This document shows, one piece after another, positions 1-7,787 of a stretch of 64,000 nt of DNA (position 1 is the first letter of the stretch; each line of letters begins with the position of its first letter). The notes under the pieces were generated by a model. That model was not told where the DNA came from. It saw only the letters and a list, made by a program, of their open reading frames with translations, and searched no databases. Position numbers and translations under genes: made by a program. Source of the DNA: Bacillota bacterium (GTDB lineage Bacteria; Bacillota; Clostridia; Lachnospirales; Lachnospiraceae); NCBI GenBank assembly GCA_023423045.1, contig JAFAGA010000023.1:25822-89821 (forward strand). The letters run 5' to 3'.

Positions 1-562
1 CGGATACGTCCAGAGCCGATACCGCCTCATCGCAAACAATGATGCGGGGATAGAGCACCAGGGCTCTGGCAATACCTATTCTCTGGCGCTGTCCGCCGGA
101 GAAGGCATGGGGATAGCGCTTCAGATAGCTGGGGTTTAAACCTACCTTCACCGCCATAGCCTTGACTCTTTCCTCAATCTCCTTCTTCGACAGCTTAAAA
201 TTCGCTCTCAAAGGCTCGGAGATAATATCAAAAACAGTCATGCGCGGATCCAGGGAGGAAAAGGGATCCTGAAAAATCATCTGGATTTCCTTTCGAATTT
301 TCTTCAAGGTATCCTTATTAATTTGCTGCAGATTATATTCCTTGCCGTCCTCGGCAAGATAGAGAACCTCGCCCGAGGTCGCATCAATTGCTTTTACGAT
401 GCATCGTCCAAGAGTTGTCTTGCCGCAGCCCGATTCACCCACAATACCGACGGTCTCACCTTTGTTAACCTCAAAGCTGACGTGATTCACGGCTCTTACA
501 TCCACTTTTTTTGAGGAGAATGTCTTGCTCATCTCTTTTATTTTTAATATCGTTTCCGGCAT
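1..562 (-). CDS. Opp/Dpp-family ABC transporter ATP-binding protein, OppF type (C-terminal part outside window)
   Basis: This is the cytoplasmic ATPase that powers an oligopeptide/oligosaccharide-type importer, paired with the OppD-type ATPase upstream. The 187 visible residues run from the start, MPETILKIKEM, through Walker A (GESGCGKTT, about residue 39), the Q-loop (MIFQDPFSSLDPR), the ABC signature (SGGQRQR) and Walker B (IIVCDEAVSALDVS), where the window ends. The start is the ATG at 560-562, preceded by GGAGG. It is the last visible gene of the operon, 96 nt after oppD. The rest of the protein, including the usual C-terminal oligopeptide-transporter extension, lies beyond position 1. 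Family assignment is firm. Whether the substrate is a peptide or a sugar is inferred from the glycosidase neighbours. Confidence 0.93.
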   Translation of the reverse strand, partial: MPETILKIKEMSKTFSSKKVDVRAVNHVSFEVNKGETVGIVGESGCGKTTLGRCIVKAIDATSGEVLYLAEDGKEYNLQQINKDTLKKIRKEIQMIFQDPFSSLDPRMTVFDIISEPLRANFKLSKKEIEERVKAMAVKVGLNPSYLKRYPHAFSGGQRQRIGIARALVLYPRIIVCDEAVSALDVS

Positions 563-616
563 AATAACCTCCATTCTGTCTCTGCCCGCGAATTTGGGCG
601 GCAGCACAAATTTGCC

Positions 617-646
617 GTGTGAATTCTCCTTTTCAACAATTCACAC
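617..646 (-). other. Intercistronic hairpin between the two ATPase genes
   Basis: A perfect 9-bp inverted repeat (GTGTGAATT / AATTCACAC) with a 12-nt loop lies in the 96-nt gap between the OppD-type and OppF-type genes. No U-run follows, so it is more likely an RNA-stability or processing element than a full terminator. Confidence 0.5.
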
Positions 647-658
647 TAATCGTTCCTT

Positions 659-1657
659 TTATTTTCTTGCAGCTGCAACATCCGCATAGCAGGCAACAAA
701 ATGCCCTTCTTCCACTTCAACCAGTTCAGGTTCATTGCAGTTGCACTGTCCGTTGATACGATATTCGCAGCGTTCATAGAACCCGCATTGATTTGGCAAA
801 TTCATCGCAAGGGGTACGGTCCCTTCAATCGAATACAGACGCTCATTCCCTCCGCCGATTTTATGAACCGATCCCATCAGGCCGATGGTATACGGATGGA
901 GCGGATTATGGAAAATGTTTTTTACGGGAGCAATCTCCACGATTTTGCCCAAATACATAACCGCCACCCGGTCGCAAATTCTCGCTACCGTTCCCAGGTC
1001 ATGAGTGATATACAGAATCGCCATTTTATACTCATTTTGTAATTCCTTCATCAATTCCAGAATCTGAGCCTGTATAGTTACGTCTAGTGCCGTTGTAGGC
1101 TCATCCGCGATCAGGAGTTTTGGATTGCAGGCCAATGCCATGGCAATCAGAGCCCTCTGCAGCATACCGCCGGAAAATTCATGGGGATATTGGTTATAGC
1201 GCTTCTCCGGGTTGGCGATACCGACTTTTCTCATGGCTTCTATCGCGATCTCTTTTGCTTTCTTTTTATCCTTTGTCATATGAAGCCGTACAAATTCTGA
1301 GATTTGATGGCCTATCGTAAAAAGCGGGGAGAAGGAACTCATGGGCTCCTGGAATATCATGGATATATTCTTTCCCCGAATGCTTCGGATCTCTGCCCCG
1401 CCGAATTTCATATCGAGAAGACTCAGCTCCTTGCCTTCGTTGTTGAAGATAATTTTACCGGTTGTAACACATTTCTTATCGTTAATCCCCATAATCGCTT
1501 TACTGGTCAGACTCTTTCCGCAGCCTGACTCCCCTACCAGTCCCAGGGTCTCATTCTCACGGATTGCAAAGCTGATCCCGCGAAGCGGTGTCAATATACC
1601 TTCATCCAGCTTGATTCTTATATTAAGATCCTCTACTTTTACCACATTATTATCCAT
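659..1657 (-). CDS. Opp/Dpp-family ABC transporter ATP-binding protein, OppD type
   Basis: First of the two ATPases of the importer, 332 aa, the usual length for OppD/DppD. Visible motifs are Walker A GESGCGKS (about residues 41-48), Q-loop IFQEPMSSF, signature SGGMLQRA, Walker B LLIADEPTTALD and the H-loop ITHDL. The C-terminal extension typical of peptide transporters follows (NPLHPYT, then a Cys cluster CGFYERCEYR). The ATG start has GAGGT upstream. The gene begins 12 nt after the end of the OppC-type permease gene, so they are co-transcribed. Members of this family carry oligosaccharides as well as peptides in some thermophiles and clostridia, which fits the surrounding glycoside hydrolases. 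Confidence 0.95.
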   Translation of the reverse strand: MDNNVVKVEDLNIRIKLDEGILTPLRGISFAIRENETLGLVGESGCGKSLTSKAIMGINDKKCVTTGKIIFNNEGKELSLLDMKFGGAEIRSIRGKNISMIFQEPMSSFSPLFTIGHQISEFVRLHMTKDKKKAKEIAIEAMRKVGIANPEKRYNQYPHEFSGGMLQRALIAMALACNPKLLIADEPTTALDVTIQAQILELMKELQNEYKMAILYITHDLGTVARICDRVAVMYLGKIVEIAPVKNIFHNPLHPYTIGLMGSVHKIGGGNERLYSIEGTVPLAMNLPNQCGFYERCEYRINGQCNCNEPELVEVEEGHFVACYADVAAARK

Positions 1658-1669
1658 GTCGTACCTCGC

Positions 1670-2863
1670 TTATTTATAAGGGTCTGCAGCATCGCGTAAA
1701 CCATCACCAAGGAAATTGAAGGCCAAAACCGCTAATCCTACAAACAGCACCGGAATTAGCTTCCAGGGACAATTGGCAATGTTGCTGATGCTCTGACACT
1801 CCTGAAGCAATACACCCCAGCTGGTGGCAGGCGATCGCATACCTAAACCAAGAAAGCTCATCGAGGTCTCTCCCAGGATCATACCGGGAATTCCCAAGGT
1901 CAAGCTTACAATCAGATAGCTCATGAATCCCGGAACAAGATGTTTCGCAATAATCTTAGCATCCGATACACCGGCCAATTTGGCCGCTAATATATAATCT
2001 TCCTTCTTCAGAGACAGGAATTTGCTTCGTACGGTTCTTGCCAGTCCCGGCCAGCTGAGCAGGGACATGATCAGGGTTATGAAGACATAAACCTTCACCA
2101 CCGAGATACCCGGAGGAATCGCCGCAGAAAGCGCCATCCACAACGGCAGCGTCGGGAAGGAAGATATCACCTCAATAATTCTCTGTATTACCGTATCAAT
2201 AAAGCCGCCGTAATAGCCGGAAATACCTCCGATGATAATGGCGAGCAGAAAGGACATTAAGGTTCCGATCAGCGGCACCGTAAGAGATACCTGGCTGCCG
2301 ATCAGAATTCTGGAAAACAGGTCCCGGCCAAGCTGATCCGCTCCGTAAATCATCACATTTACCTTGTCTTTTCCTGCGGGCCGGTCTGAATTATCAACAC
2401 CGAACAGATGCCGGTCGCCTTTGATAAAGCCAAATAATTTATAGGAAGAACCCTTCACGAAAAACTTAATACGGTAAGGCTGTTCAGTATTCTCAACAAA
2501 AGTTTTATTAAGAAATTTATCATAGGAGATCTCCAGGTCATATACGAACGGCCCGACAAACTCCCCGTCGTGGAAAAAATGTATTTTGCTCGGAGGGGCA
2601 TTGGAATAGGTCGCAGAAAAGTCCTCCAAGCCTTGCGGAGCAATGAAATTAGCAAAAAGAGCTCCGGTGTATAAAAGTGCCAGTATAATAAAGCTGATCA
2701 TGGCCAGCTTATGTTTCAGCAGCTTTCTTCCCATCAACTGCCATTGGGAGGAGGTATAATATTTCTCTTGCTTTGCCCTCTCTTTTTCGAGCTTTCTTAT
2801 TTCTTTTTCACTTAAATTCGTACTTTCGTGAGCAGAATTAATTGTTTGTTTCTCTCGGCTCAT
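1670..2863 (-). CDS. Opp/Dpp-family ABC transporter permease, OppC type
   Basis: Second membrane permease of the importer, 397 aa and thus longer than the ~300 aa of typical OppC. It has an N-terminal OppC_N-like cytoplasmic and first-TM segment (KLLKHKLAMISFIILALLYT), followed by a long extracytoplasmic insert before the core (residues ~75-170, including GVDNSDRPAGK). The binding-protein-dependent transport domain with about five TM helices and the EAA loop (LAAKLAGVSDAKIIAKHLVP) comes next. The start ATG overlaps the stop of the preceding permease gene by one base (TAATG), the classic sign of translational coupling. Confidence 0.93.
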   Translation of the reverse strand: MSREKQTINSAHESTNLSEKEIRKLEKERAKQEKYYTSSQWQLMGRKLLKHKLAMISFIILALLYTGALFANFIAPQGLEDFSATYSNAPPSKIHFFHDGEFVGPFVYDLEISYDKFLNKTFVENTEQPYRIKFFVKGSSYKLFGFIKGDRHLFGVDNSDRPAGKDKVNVMIYGADQLGRDLFSRILIGSQVSLTVPLIGTLMSFLLAIIIGGISGYYGGFIDTVIQRIIEVISSFPTLPLWMALSAAIPPGISVVKVYVFITLIMSLLSWPGLARTVRSKFLSLKKEDYILAAKLAGVSDAKIIAKHLVPGFMSYLIVSLTLGIPGMILGETSMSFLGLGMRSPATSWGVLLQECQSISNIANCPWKLIPVLFVGLAVLAFNFLGDGLRDAADPYK

Positions 2864-3855
2864 TATTTACTCTCCTCCAGAAGTTTAATCCTCGGGTCCA
2901 GAACCGCAAGCAATAAATCGGATATCAGCGTACCAATTACTACCAGGGTAGCTGATATCAGCAGGATACCTCCTGAGAGATACACATCCTGAGATTGTAA
3001 TGCCTTTAATAATATGGGACCCTGGGTCGGCAGCATCAGCACAATTGCAGTAATCGTTGAACCATTGAAAATGCCGGAAATCATGCCTCCGAGCCCGCTG
3101 ACAATCGGATTCACTACTGCACGCATTTCATATTTGTAGGTTATCGTTTTTTCACTTACTCCCTTTGCTCTTGTGCAAAGCACGTATGGCTTTTCCTGCT
3201 CATCCAGCATCTGCGCACGCACGCTTCGGATCAATCCGCAGGCACCTGACATGCTGATAACAATCGTCGGTATAATTAACCGCTTAAGGAAGTCCAGGAA
3301 TGCAGCCCAGGAGGTGATACCCCCTTCCGGGAACAACCCCATAATCGGCTTGCCCGTCCATTTATAGGACATATACATCAAAAGAATCGCCAGCAGAAAA
3401 TGCGGCACCGCCATACCGATAAAACCGATAAAGGTAAAAAAATAGTCTCCGACAGAGTATTGATGCTTCGCCGAATAGATCGCAATCGGAATCGCTATTA
3501 GATAGGTAACCACCAGAGTAATCAGCGAAATCATCAGAGTTGTCCCCAGAGTCTCACCAATTTTCACCAAAACACTTTGGTTATAATAAAAGGAGGTACC
3601 CCAGTCTCCTGTCACGATACCGCCAAGCCAGTCGGCATATTGTACTATAAACGGGCGGTCAACCTTATACATCGCACGAAGGTTTGCAATGTCCGTTTCT
3701 GTTACCGTTTCTCCCTGCGCAATCATATCGGTTACCAAGCTATCCACAAAATCTCCGGGAGGAAGCTGTATCACAAAAAATACCACCAGGGTAATCATTA
3801 ATAATGTGAAAAAAGCAAGCATAAGCCTTTTTCCGATATATCTCCATTTATCCAT
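2863..3855 (-). CDS. Opp/Dpp-family ABC transporter permease, OppB type
   Basis: First permease of the importer, 330 aa. It starts MDKWRYIGKRLMLAFFTLLM with an N-terminal membrane helix, then a periplasmic-type loop (residues ~30-95) and further TM helices. The conserved EAA loop for ATPase contact is visible as RAKGVSEKTITYKYEMRAVV. The end overlaps the start of the OppC-type gene. It is separated from the binding-protein gene upstream by a 140-nt gap with a strong hairpin, the arrangement that usually gives the binding protein higher expression than the membrane parts. Confidence 0.94.
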   Translation of the reverse strand: MDKWRYIGKRLMLAFFTLLMITLVVFFVIQLPPGDFVDSLVTDMIAQGETVTETDIANLRAMYKVDRPFIVQYADWLGGIVTGDWGTSFYYNQSVLVKIGETLGTTLMISLITLVVTYLIAIPIAIYSAKHQYSVGDYFFTFIGFIGMAVPHFLLAILLMYMSYKWTGKPIMGLFPEGGITSWAAFLDFLKRLIIPTIVISMSGACGLIRSVRAQMLDEQEKPYVLCTRAKGVSEKTITYKYEMRAVVNPIVSGLGGMISGIFNGSTITAIVLMLPTQGPILLKALQSQDVYLSGGILLISATLVVIGTLISDLLLAVLDPRIKLLEESK

Positions 3856-3917
3856 AACTTATCACCATCGAACCCTTCTCAGCTTCGTCAGATATCTCAA
3901 AACTTAAAACACCAAGA

Positions 3918-3963
3918 GGGCTTTTGCAAAGCAGCTCGGTTTCCTGTTGTTTTACAAAAGCCC
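3918..3963 (-). terminator. Hairpin between binding-protein and permease genes (partial terminator or mRNA stabiliser)
   Basis: The inverted repeat GGGCTTTTG / CAAAAGCCC extends to 13 bp with one G-U pair and a 20-nt loop. It lies 33 nt after the stop of the solute-binding protein gene and is followed on the minus strand by only a short U-rich stretch. Such an element would partly stop transcription or protect the upstream message. Confidence 0.6.
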
Positions 3964-3995
3964 GTAATCTTAGTGCCGTATGCTATTCTTATTTC

Positions 3996-6086
3996 TTATT
4001 GCGCTATATATAATTGCTCAGGACGCATCATGCTTGCGAATCTGTACTCGTCTGCCCAAATAATATTGGAAGGGAAATTCTTAACCTTGTTATTGATGAA
4101 GAAATTCATCGGCAGGGGAGCTAAAAATCCGATAATCCATGTGTTTTCCTTATGTAAATCATAAATCTTCTGTACGTTTTGTGCAACAACGGCATCTCTG
4201 TTCTCACCGGATGCTGCTGCAATCGCATCATAAGCATTGATCAGCTCCAGCATTGCTCCGGTAGGCTCTACACCGCCGTTTGCTGTGGTCTTGCCATCCT
4301 CATACCATTTGCCGTATGCACCGTACCAGCAGCTGAAGTTACGCATCGGAACGACAATATCAGGGCGAATTGCAGGACTGGTGATACCAACACCTTCAAA
4401 CTTTGCTTCAATATTATTAACAAGAATTGATTTTGCGATCTCTGCATCCACCTTATCGGATATCTTGACACCAATCGCTTTGTATGCGGACTGCAGCAGG
4501 GTAATATAATCACCCTCTTTGGAGATATCATTGGTTGAAATAACAATTTCAACATCTCTGTTGGTACCCTTCATCTTACGGTAAGTACCATCCGCTTTAT
4601 TCCAAGGCTCTGTAATCTCATCCAGCAAAGCATTGGCTTTATCTACATCATATTCAGTCCATTTATTGGTCCAATCCGCATCGTAGGAAGCGGATCCTTC
4701 CGCGGGCGCTGCCTGGGCAGGTTTAGCCTGGCCATTCATCAGGGTAGCATTCATCAGGTTTCTATCAACACTGATAGAGAGAGCCTCTCTAAAGCGAAGA
4801 TCCTGGAACAGGGCACGCTTATCCGGATCCTGCACCGTCTGACACAAAGCCAGTGCCGGTCCGCTCTGCCATTCCGGACGGAACCAGGAAACAATGGTGT
4901 GGGAAGCCTGAGTCGCAGTTGCTACTGTTGCATAATCGCCAAATTCAACCCATGAAATATCCATCTCGCCTGCTGTCTGCTTGAGTACAACCTGGTCGGC
5001 ATCGTTAATTATGATGAATTTTAAGCTGTCCAGATAAGGCAGCTGGCGTCCTTCGCTGTCTGTCTTCCAGAAGTAAGGATTGCGTACCAGCTCATAGGTC
5101 TCACCAACGGTATTCCAATTGTCCTTTACAGCAATAAAGCTGCGGATCTGGGGTACAATCGCATAATCCCAGTGATAATAACCGATATCTTTGCCCATGG
5201 TGCCGTAATCTTCCCATACCTTGCCAAAATCTCTGTTGGCATTGGCAATCGCCTCTTCCTGTGTAATCAGAGGGAAGCTGGCATCATCCGCCACGCCGTC
5301 TTTACGCGCTACGTAATTAACAAAGAAATGCTTCGGCAGGAACATCCATTTATTATCAACCGCTACCGCTTCCGGGAAGTTAGGCTTCGGAGCAGCAAAA
5401 GTCACTGTAAGGGTATAATCATCCACCTTGGCAAACTCCGCCCAGTAGCTCTTGCCATCCTTTGTTACCTGGTAGCAGTTATAGGGCTTGGAGGTATAAG
5501 CCGGATAATATCCGGGTTGATCTACTCCAATTGCGGTACGGTCCTCGTTCAAAGCCGGTGTTGACATATGATCATAATAGAAGATGATGTCATCTGCTGT
5601 GAAAGGATGTCCGTCGGACCATTTCATACCTTCTCGAAGTTCAATTGTCCATACGGTAGAATCTTCATTGGCGTAATAATCCTTACATGCATTTGCTTCC
5701 ACTTCACCGCTGCCATCCTGCTTGAAGCGGAACATGCTCTGCTCACTGTAAGGGCCCCAGGTCCAACGGCCACCGTCATTGGTGGTAGCGGTAATACTTC
5801 CGCCATAGGTACCAAGTGATAAAATATCTGTTTCAACCATTACATCTTCTGCAACCGGTAAACGTTCTTCCAGTGCAGGAAGCTTTCCTGCAGCCACCTG
5901 CTCCGCAAGCATGGGAGCTTCCTTCGCTGCATCTTCGGCAACCGCTTCTCCGCCGCTATTCTCCTCACCTGCTGCCTGGGTAGGTTGTTGATTTCCACCT
6001 TCCTGTTTCTCCGGCGACTTGCTGCATGCCGATAGGGAGCCCATCGCAAGAATCGTCGCCAGCATAAGCGCTACTACTTTTTTCAT
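3996..6086 (-). CDS. Extracellular solute-binding lipoprotein, family 5 (OppA type)
   Basis: Substrate-capture component of the importer, a lipoprotein outside the membrane. The mature start MKKVVALMLATILAMGSLSAC gives a basic N-terminus, a hydrophobic core and a lipobox with Cys at about residue 21. A Glu/Gln/Ala-rich linker follows, then the SBP_bac_5 domain (TWTIELREGMKWSDGHPFTADD-type block near residue 145 is diagnostic). The ATG at 6086 is preferred over an upstream in-frame GTG at 6110, because the ribosome site AAGGAGGAG lies between them, 4-6 nt before the ATG. At 696 aa it is larger than a typical OppA (~540), as in clostridial family-5 proteins linked to sugar loci. Substrate is unproven. 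Confidence 0.93.
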   Translation of the reverse strand: MKKVVALMLATILAMGSLSACSKSPEKQEGGNQQPTQAAGEENSGGEAVAEDAAKEAPMLAEQVAAGKLPALEERLPVAEDVMVETDILSLGTYGGSITATTNDGGRWTWGPYSEQSMFRFKQDGSGEVEANACKDYYANEDSTVWTIELREGMKWSDGHPFTADDIIFYYDHMSTPALNEDRTAIGVDQPGYYPAYTSKPYNCYQVTKDGKSYWAEFAKVDDYTLTVTFAAPKPNFPEAVAVDNKWMFLPKHFFVNYVARKDGVADDASFPLITQEEAIANANRDFGKVWEDYGTMGKDIGYYHWDYAIVPQIRSFIAVKDNWNTVGETYELVRNPYFWKTDSEGRQLPYLDSLKFIIINDADQVVLKQTAGEMDISWVEFGDYATVATATQASHTIVSWFRPEWQSGPALALCQTVQDPDKRALFQDLRFREALSISVDRNLMNATLMNGQAKPAQAAPAEGSASYDADWTNKWTEYDVDKANALLDEITEPWNKADGTYRKMKGTNRDVEIVISTNDISKEGDYITLLQSAYKAIGVKISDKVDAEIAKSILVNNIEAKFEGVGITSPAIRPDIVVPMRNFSCWYGAYGKWYEDGKTTANGGVEPTGAMLELINAYDAIAAASGENRDAVVAQNVQKIYDLHKENTWIIGFLAPLPMNFFINNKVKNFPSNIIWADEYRFASMMRPEQLYIAQ

Positions 6087-6201
6087 GTTTCTCCTCCTTT
6101 TTAATTTCACATCTTACTTTTGTTATTACGGCCAGTATTGCTCGCAAAATGAAAGATTGTATCCCAGTACATTTTTTCGTTCCAGCCCTTTAAACGAACA
6201 A

Positions 6202-6274
6202 TGCAAGATCATATATTTTATTAAATATATTTATCTTGCATATTAATAATATCACAACCCGTCTGATTTGTAAA
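6202..6274 (-). promoter_or_regulatory. Promoter of the transporter operon with downstream dyad (candidate GntR operator)
   Basis: On the minus strand TTTACA (6269-6274) and TATTAT (6246-6251) are separated by 17 bp, a good sigma-A promoter. Immediately downstream, at about +1 to +40, lies a 39-bp interrupted dyad (6202-6240) with outer arms TGCAAGAT / ATCTTGCA. Its inner part contains TATTAAATATATTTA (6219-6233), also found in the mannosidase promoter. A repressor bound here would block early transcription. The GntR-type regulator next door is the natural candidate; this is inference from position and shared sequence. The rest of 6087-6475 is AT-rich with no gene. Confidence 0.6.
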
Positions 6275-6476
6275 CATTATATTTATATATTTTATATAAT
6301 AAACGTAATATTTATATACATATCCATGTGATTATAACCATCTAAATCCATATATTTTCCTTATTATTACTGCATTTTGTCATTTGTATACTTCTTATGT
6401 TTTATTAATTATATTTAGTATACTTTTTAACCGGAATTATTCCATTTATTTCACATAATACAATTTTCTTTGAAAC

Positions 6477-6512
6477 AAAAAAACCCGGATAGACGCATTC
6501 TTTCTATCCGGG
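6477..6512 (-). terminator. Rho-independent terminator of the regulator gene
   Basis: Perfect 10-bp stem CCCGGATAGA / TCTATCCGGG with a 9-nt loop, followed on the minus strand by seven T residues. It ends the mannosidase-regulator transcript and isolates the transporter promoter. Confidence 0.9.
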
Positions 6513-6580
6513 CCAGTTGTTTTATCGTTTCATCCTGCGATATAAAAATACCTTTTTCTCTGCTTCATCCCGCAAAACCG

Positions 6581-7666
6581 CTATATCTCTTCCATTAAAA
6601 TCGCAGGAACCATGAAATCTGTCTCCGTACTGATTTTATTGATCTGTGCCAGAAGCAATCGAATCACTTTTTCAGCCATATCTATTTCATTTTGTCTCAT
6701 ATGAGCCACAGGAAGTCCTTGCGGTCCGTCCACACAGCAGATCTTTATCTCCTCGCCGACCTTTGCACCAATTCTTCTGGAGGCTTCCAAAATCGCCGAC
6801 ATAAGACTGTACTCCGCACAGATAATTCCATCCAGCCGTCCTTGATTGTGGGTCAGGTAGCTCATCGCCTTTTCAACATTTTCTTCTTTCGGCGGATGCT
6901 CATAGATATCCTCATCAAAAATCAGCGTACATTCCGGCAATGTTTCTGCCATATATTCCGCTGCCGCCTCATAAAAACCATTCTTACGTTCCTGAAGAGA
7001 GGAGGTTCCTATAATTTCAGAAGAGAAGAAGCTCAGTCTTTTGCATCCCTGCCTGCAAAGGTGTTCCACCAGAGTTTTGATTGCCTGTATATTATCAGTA
7101 CGAACTGACGGGACAGAAATACCTTCCAGCTTCTTGTCAATCACCACAACCGGAAACCCCTCCAGAATCAACTTCAATATCTTCGGATTGTAATACACCC
7201 CATGGCATGGCATAACAATCAATCCCTCTATATTCGACCTTACCAGAAAATCAATTTCCTCCGTCTCTTTTTCCCTGCTATAGTAGGAAAATCTCGGAAT
7301 GACCTTATATCCCTCTTCCTCCGCCAGGCGATCGATTTTATACAAAAGATCCAATCCAAAGGAACTGGACACATGTTCCATCACAAGGCCTATCTTCCTG
7401 TCCGGCGAGATTACGCTGCTCTTTACAGGCTCTTCCGCCACCGGATTGCGTGCCTTTACAAAGGTTCCCACTCCCGGTATTCTTTGCAGCAGTCCTTCCT
7501 CCTTCAGCATGCTCAGCGCTTTCTTCACCGTAATCATGCTAACTCCGAATTTCGTCTTTAATTCGTCATCGGAAGGTATCTTTTCTCCCTCTCTATAGAC
7601 ATTGCTTTCAATCTTTTTCTTCAAATCTTCATATAGCTGTACATACAAAAAATTGTCCCTCTCCAA
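6581..7666 (-). CDS. GntR-family transcriptional regulator with LacI-type sensor domain
   Basis: A repressor of the AraR-like GntR subgroup, 361 aa. Residues 1-75 form the GntR winged helix (LYEDLKKKIESNVYREGEKI, SDDELKTKFGVSMITVKKAL, then LLQRIPGVGTFV). Residues ~88-361 look like a periplasmic-binding-protein fold as in LacI (RKIGLVMEHVSSSFGLDLLY, IEGLIVMPCHG, GVPVVVIDKK-like VVVIDKKLEG, DGIICAEYSL). These domains bind a sugar effector. The start is a TTG at 7664-7666 with GGGGTG upstream. It lies 121 nt after the mannosidase gene and has a TATAAT box at 7706-7711, so it may have its own weak promoter as well as read-through. It probably controls the neighbouring mannosidase and transporter. 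Confidence 0.92.
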   Translation of the reverse strand: MERDNFLYVQLYEDLKKKIESNVYREGEKIPSDDELKTKFGVSMITVKKALSMLKEEGLLQRIPGVGTFVKARNPVAEEPVKSSVISPDRKIGLVMEHVSSSFGLDLLYKIDRLAEEEGYKVIPRFSYYSREKETEEIDFLVRSNIEGLIVMPCHGVYYNPKILKLILEGFPVVVIDKKLEGISVPSVRTDNIQAIKTLVEHLCRQGCKRLSFFSSEIIGTSSLQERKNGFYEAAAEYMAETLPECTLIFDEDIYEHPPKEENVEKAMSYLTHNQGRLDGIICAEYSLMSAILEASRRIGAKVGEEIKICCVDGPQGLPVAHMRQNEIDMAEKVIRLLLAQINKISTETDFMVPAILMEEI

Positions 7667-7787
7667 AACTCACACCCCATCTATCATGTTCATGTACTTA
7701 GCTGCATTATACCTCAAGCAATTTTAATTAAAAAGTTCTTTTATGACGTATTTTGCCATCTCTTTTGTCTACTTTTTATCCCTTAGA

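Noticed and set aside
1..6086. Opp genes as a plain nutrient peptide importer
   Set aside because: Not excluded, but the glycosidase and sugar-regulator context makes oligosaccharide transport at least as likely, so no peptide-specific gene symbols were assigned.
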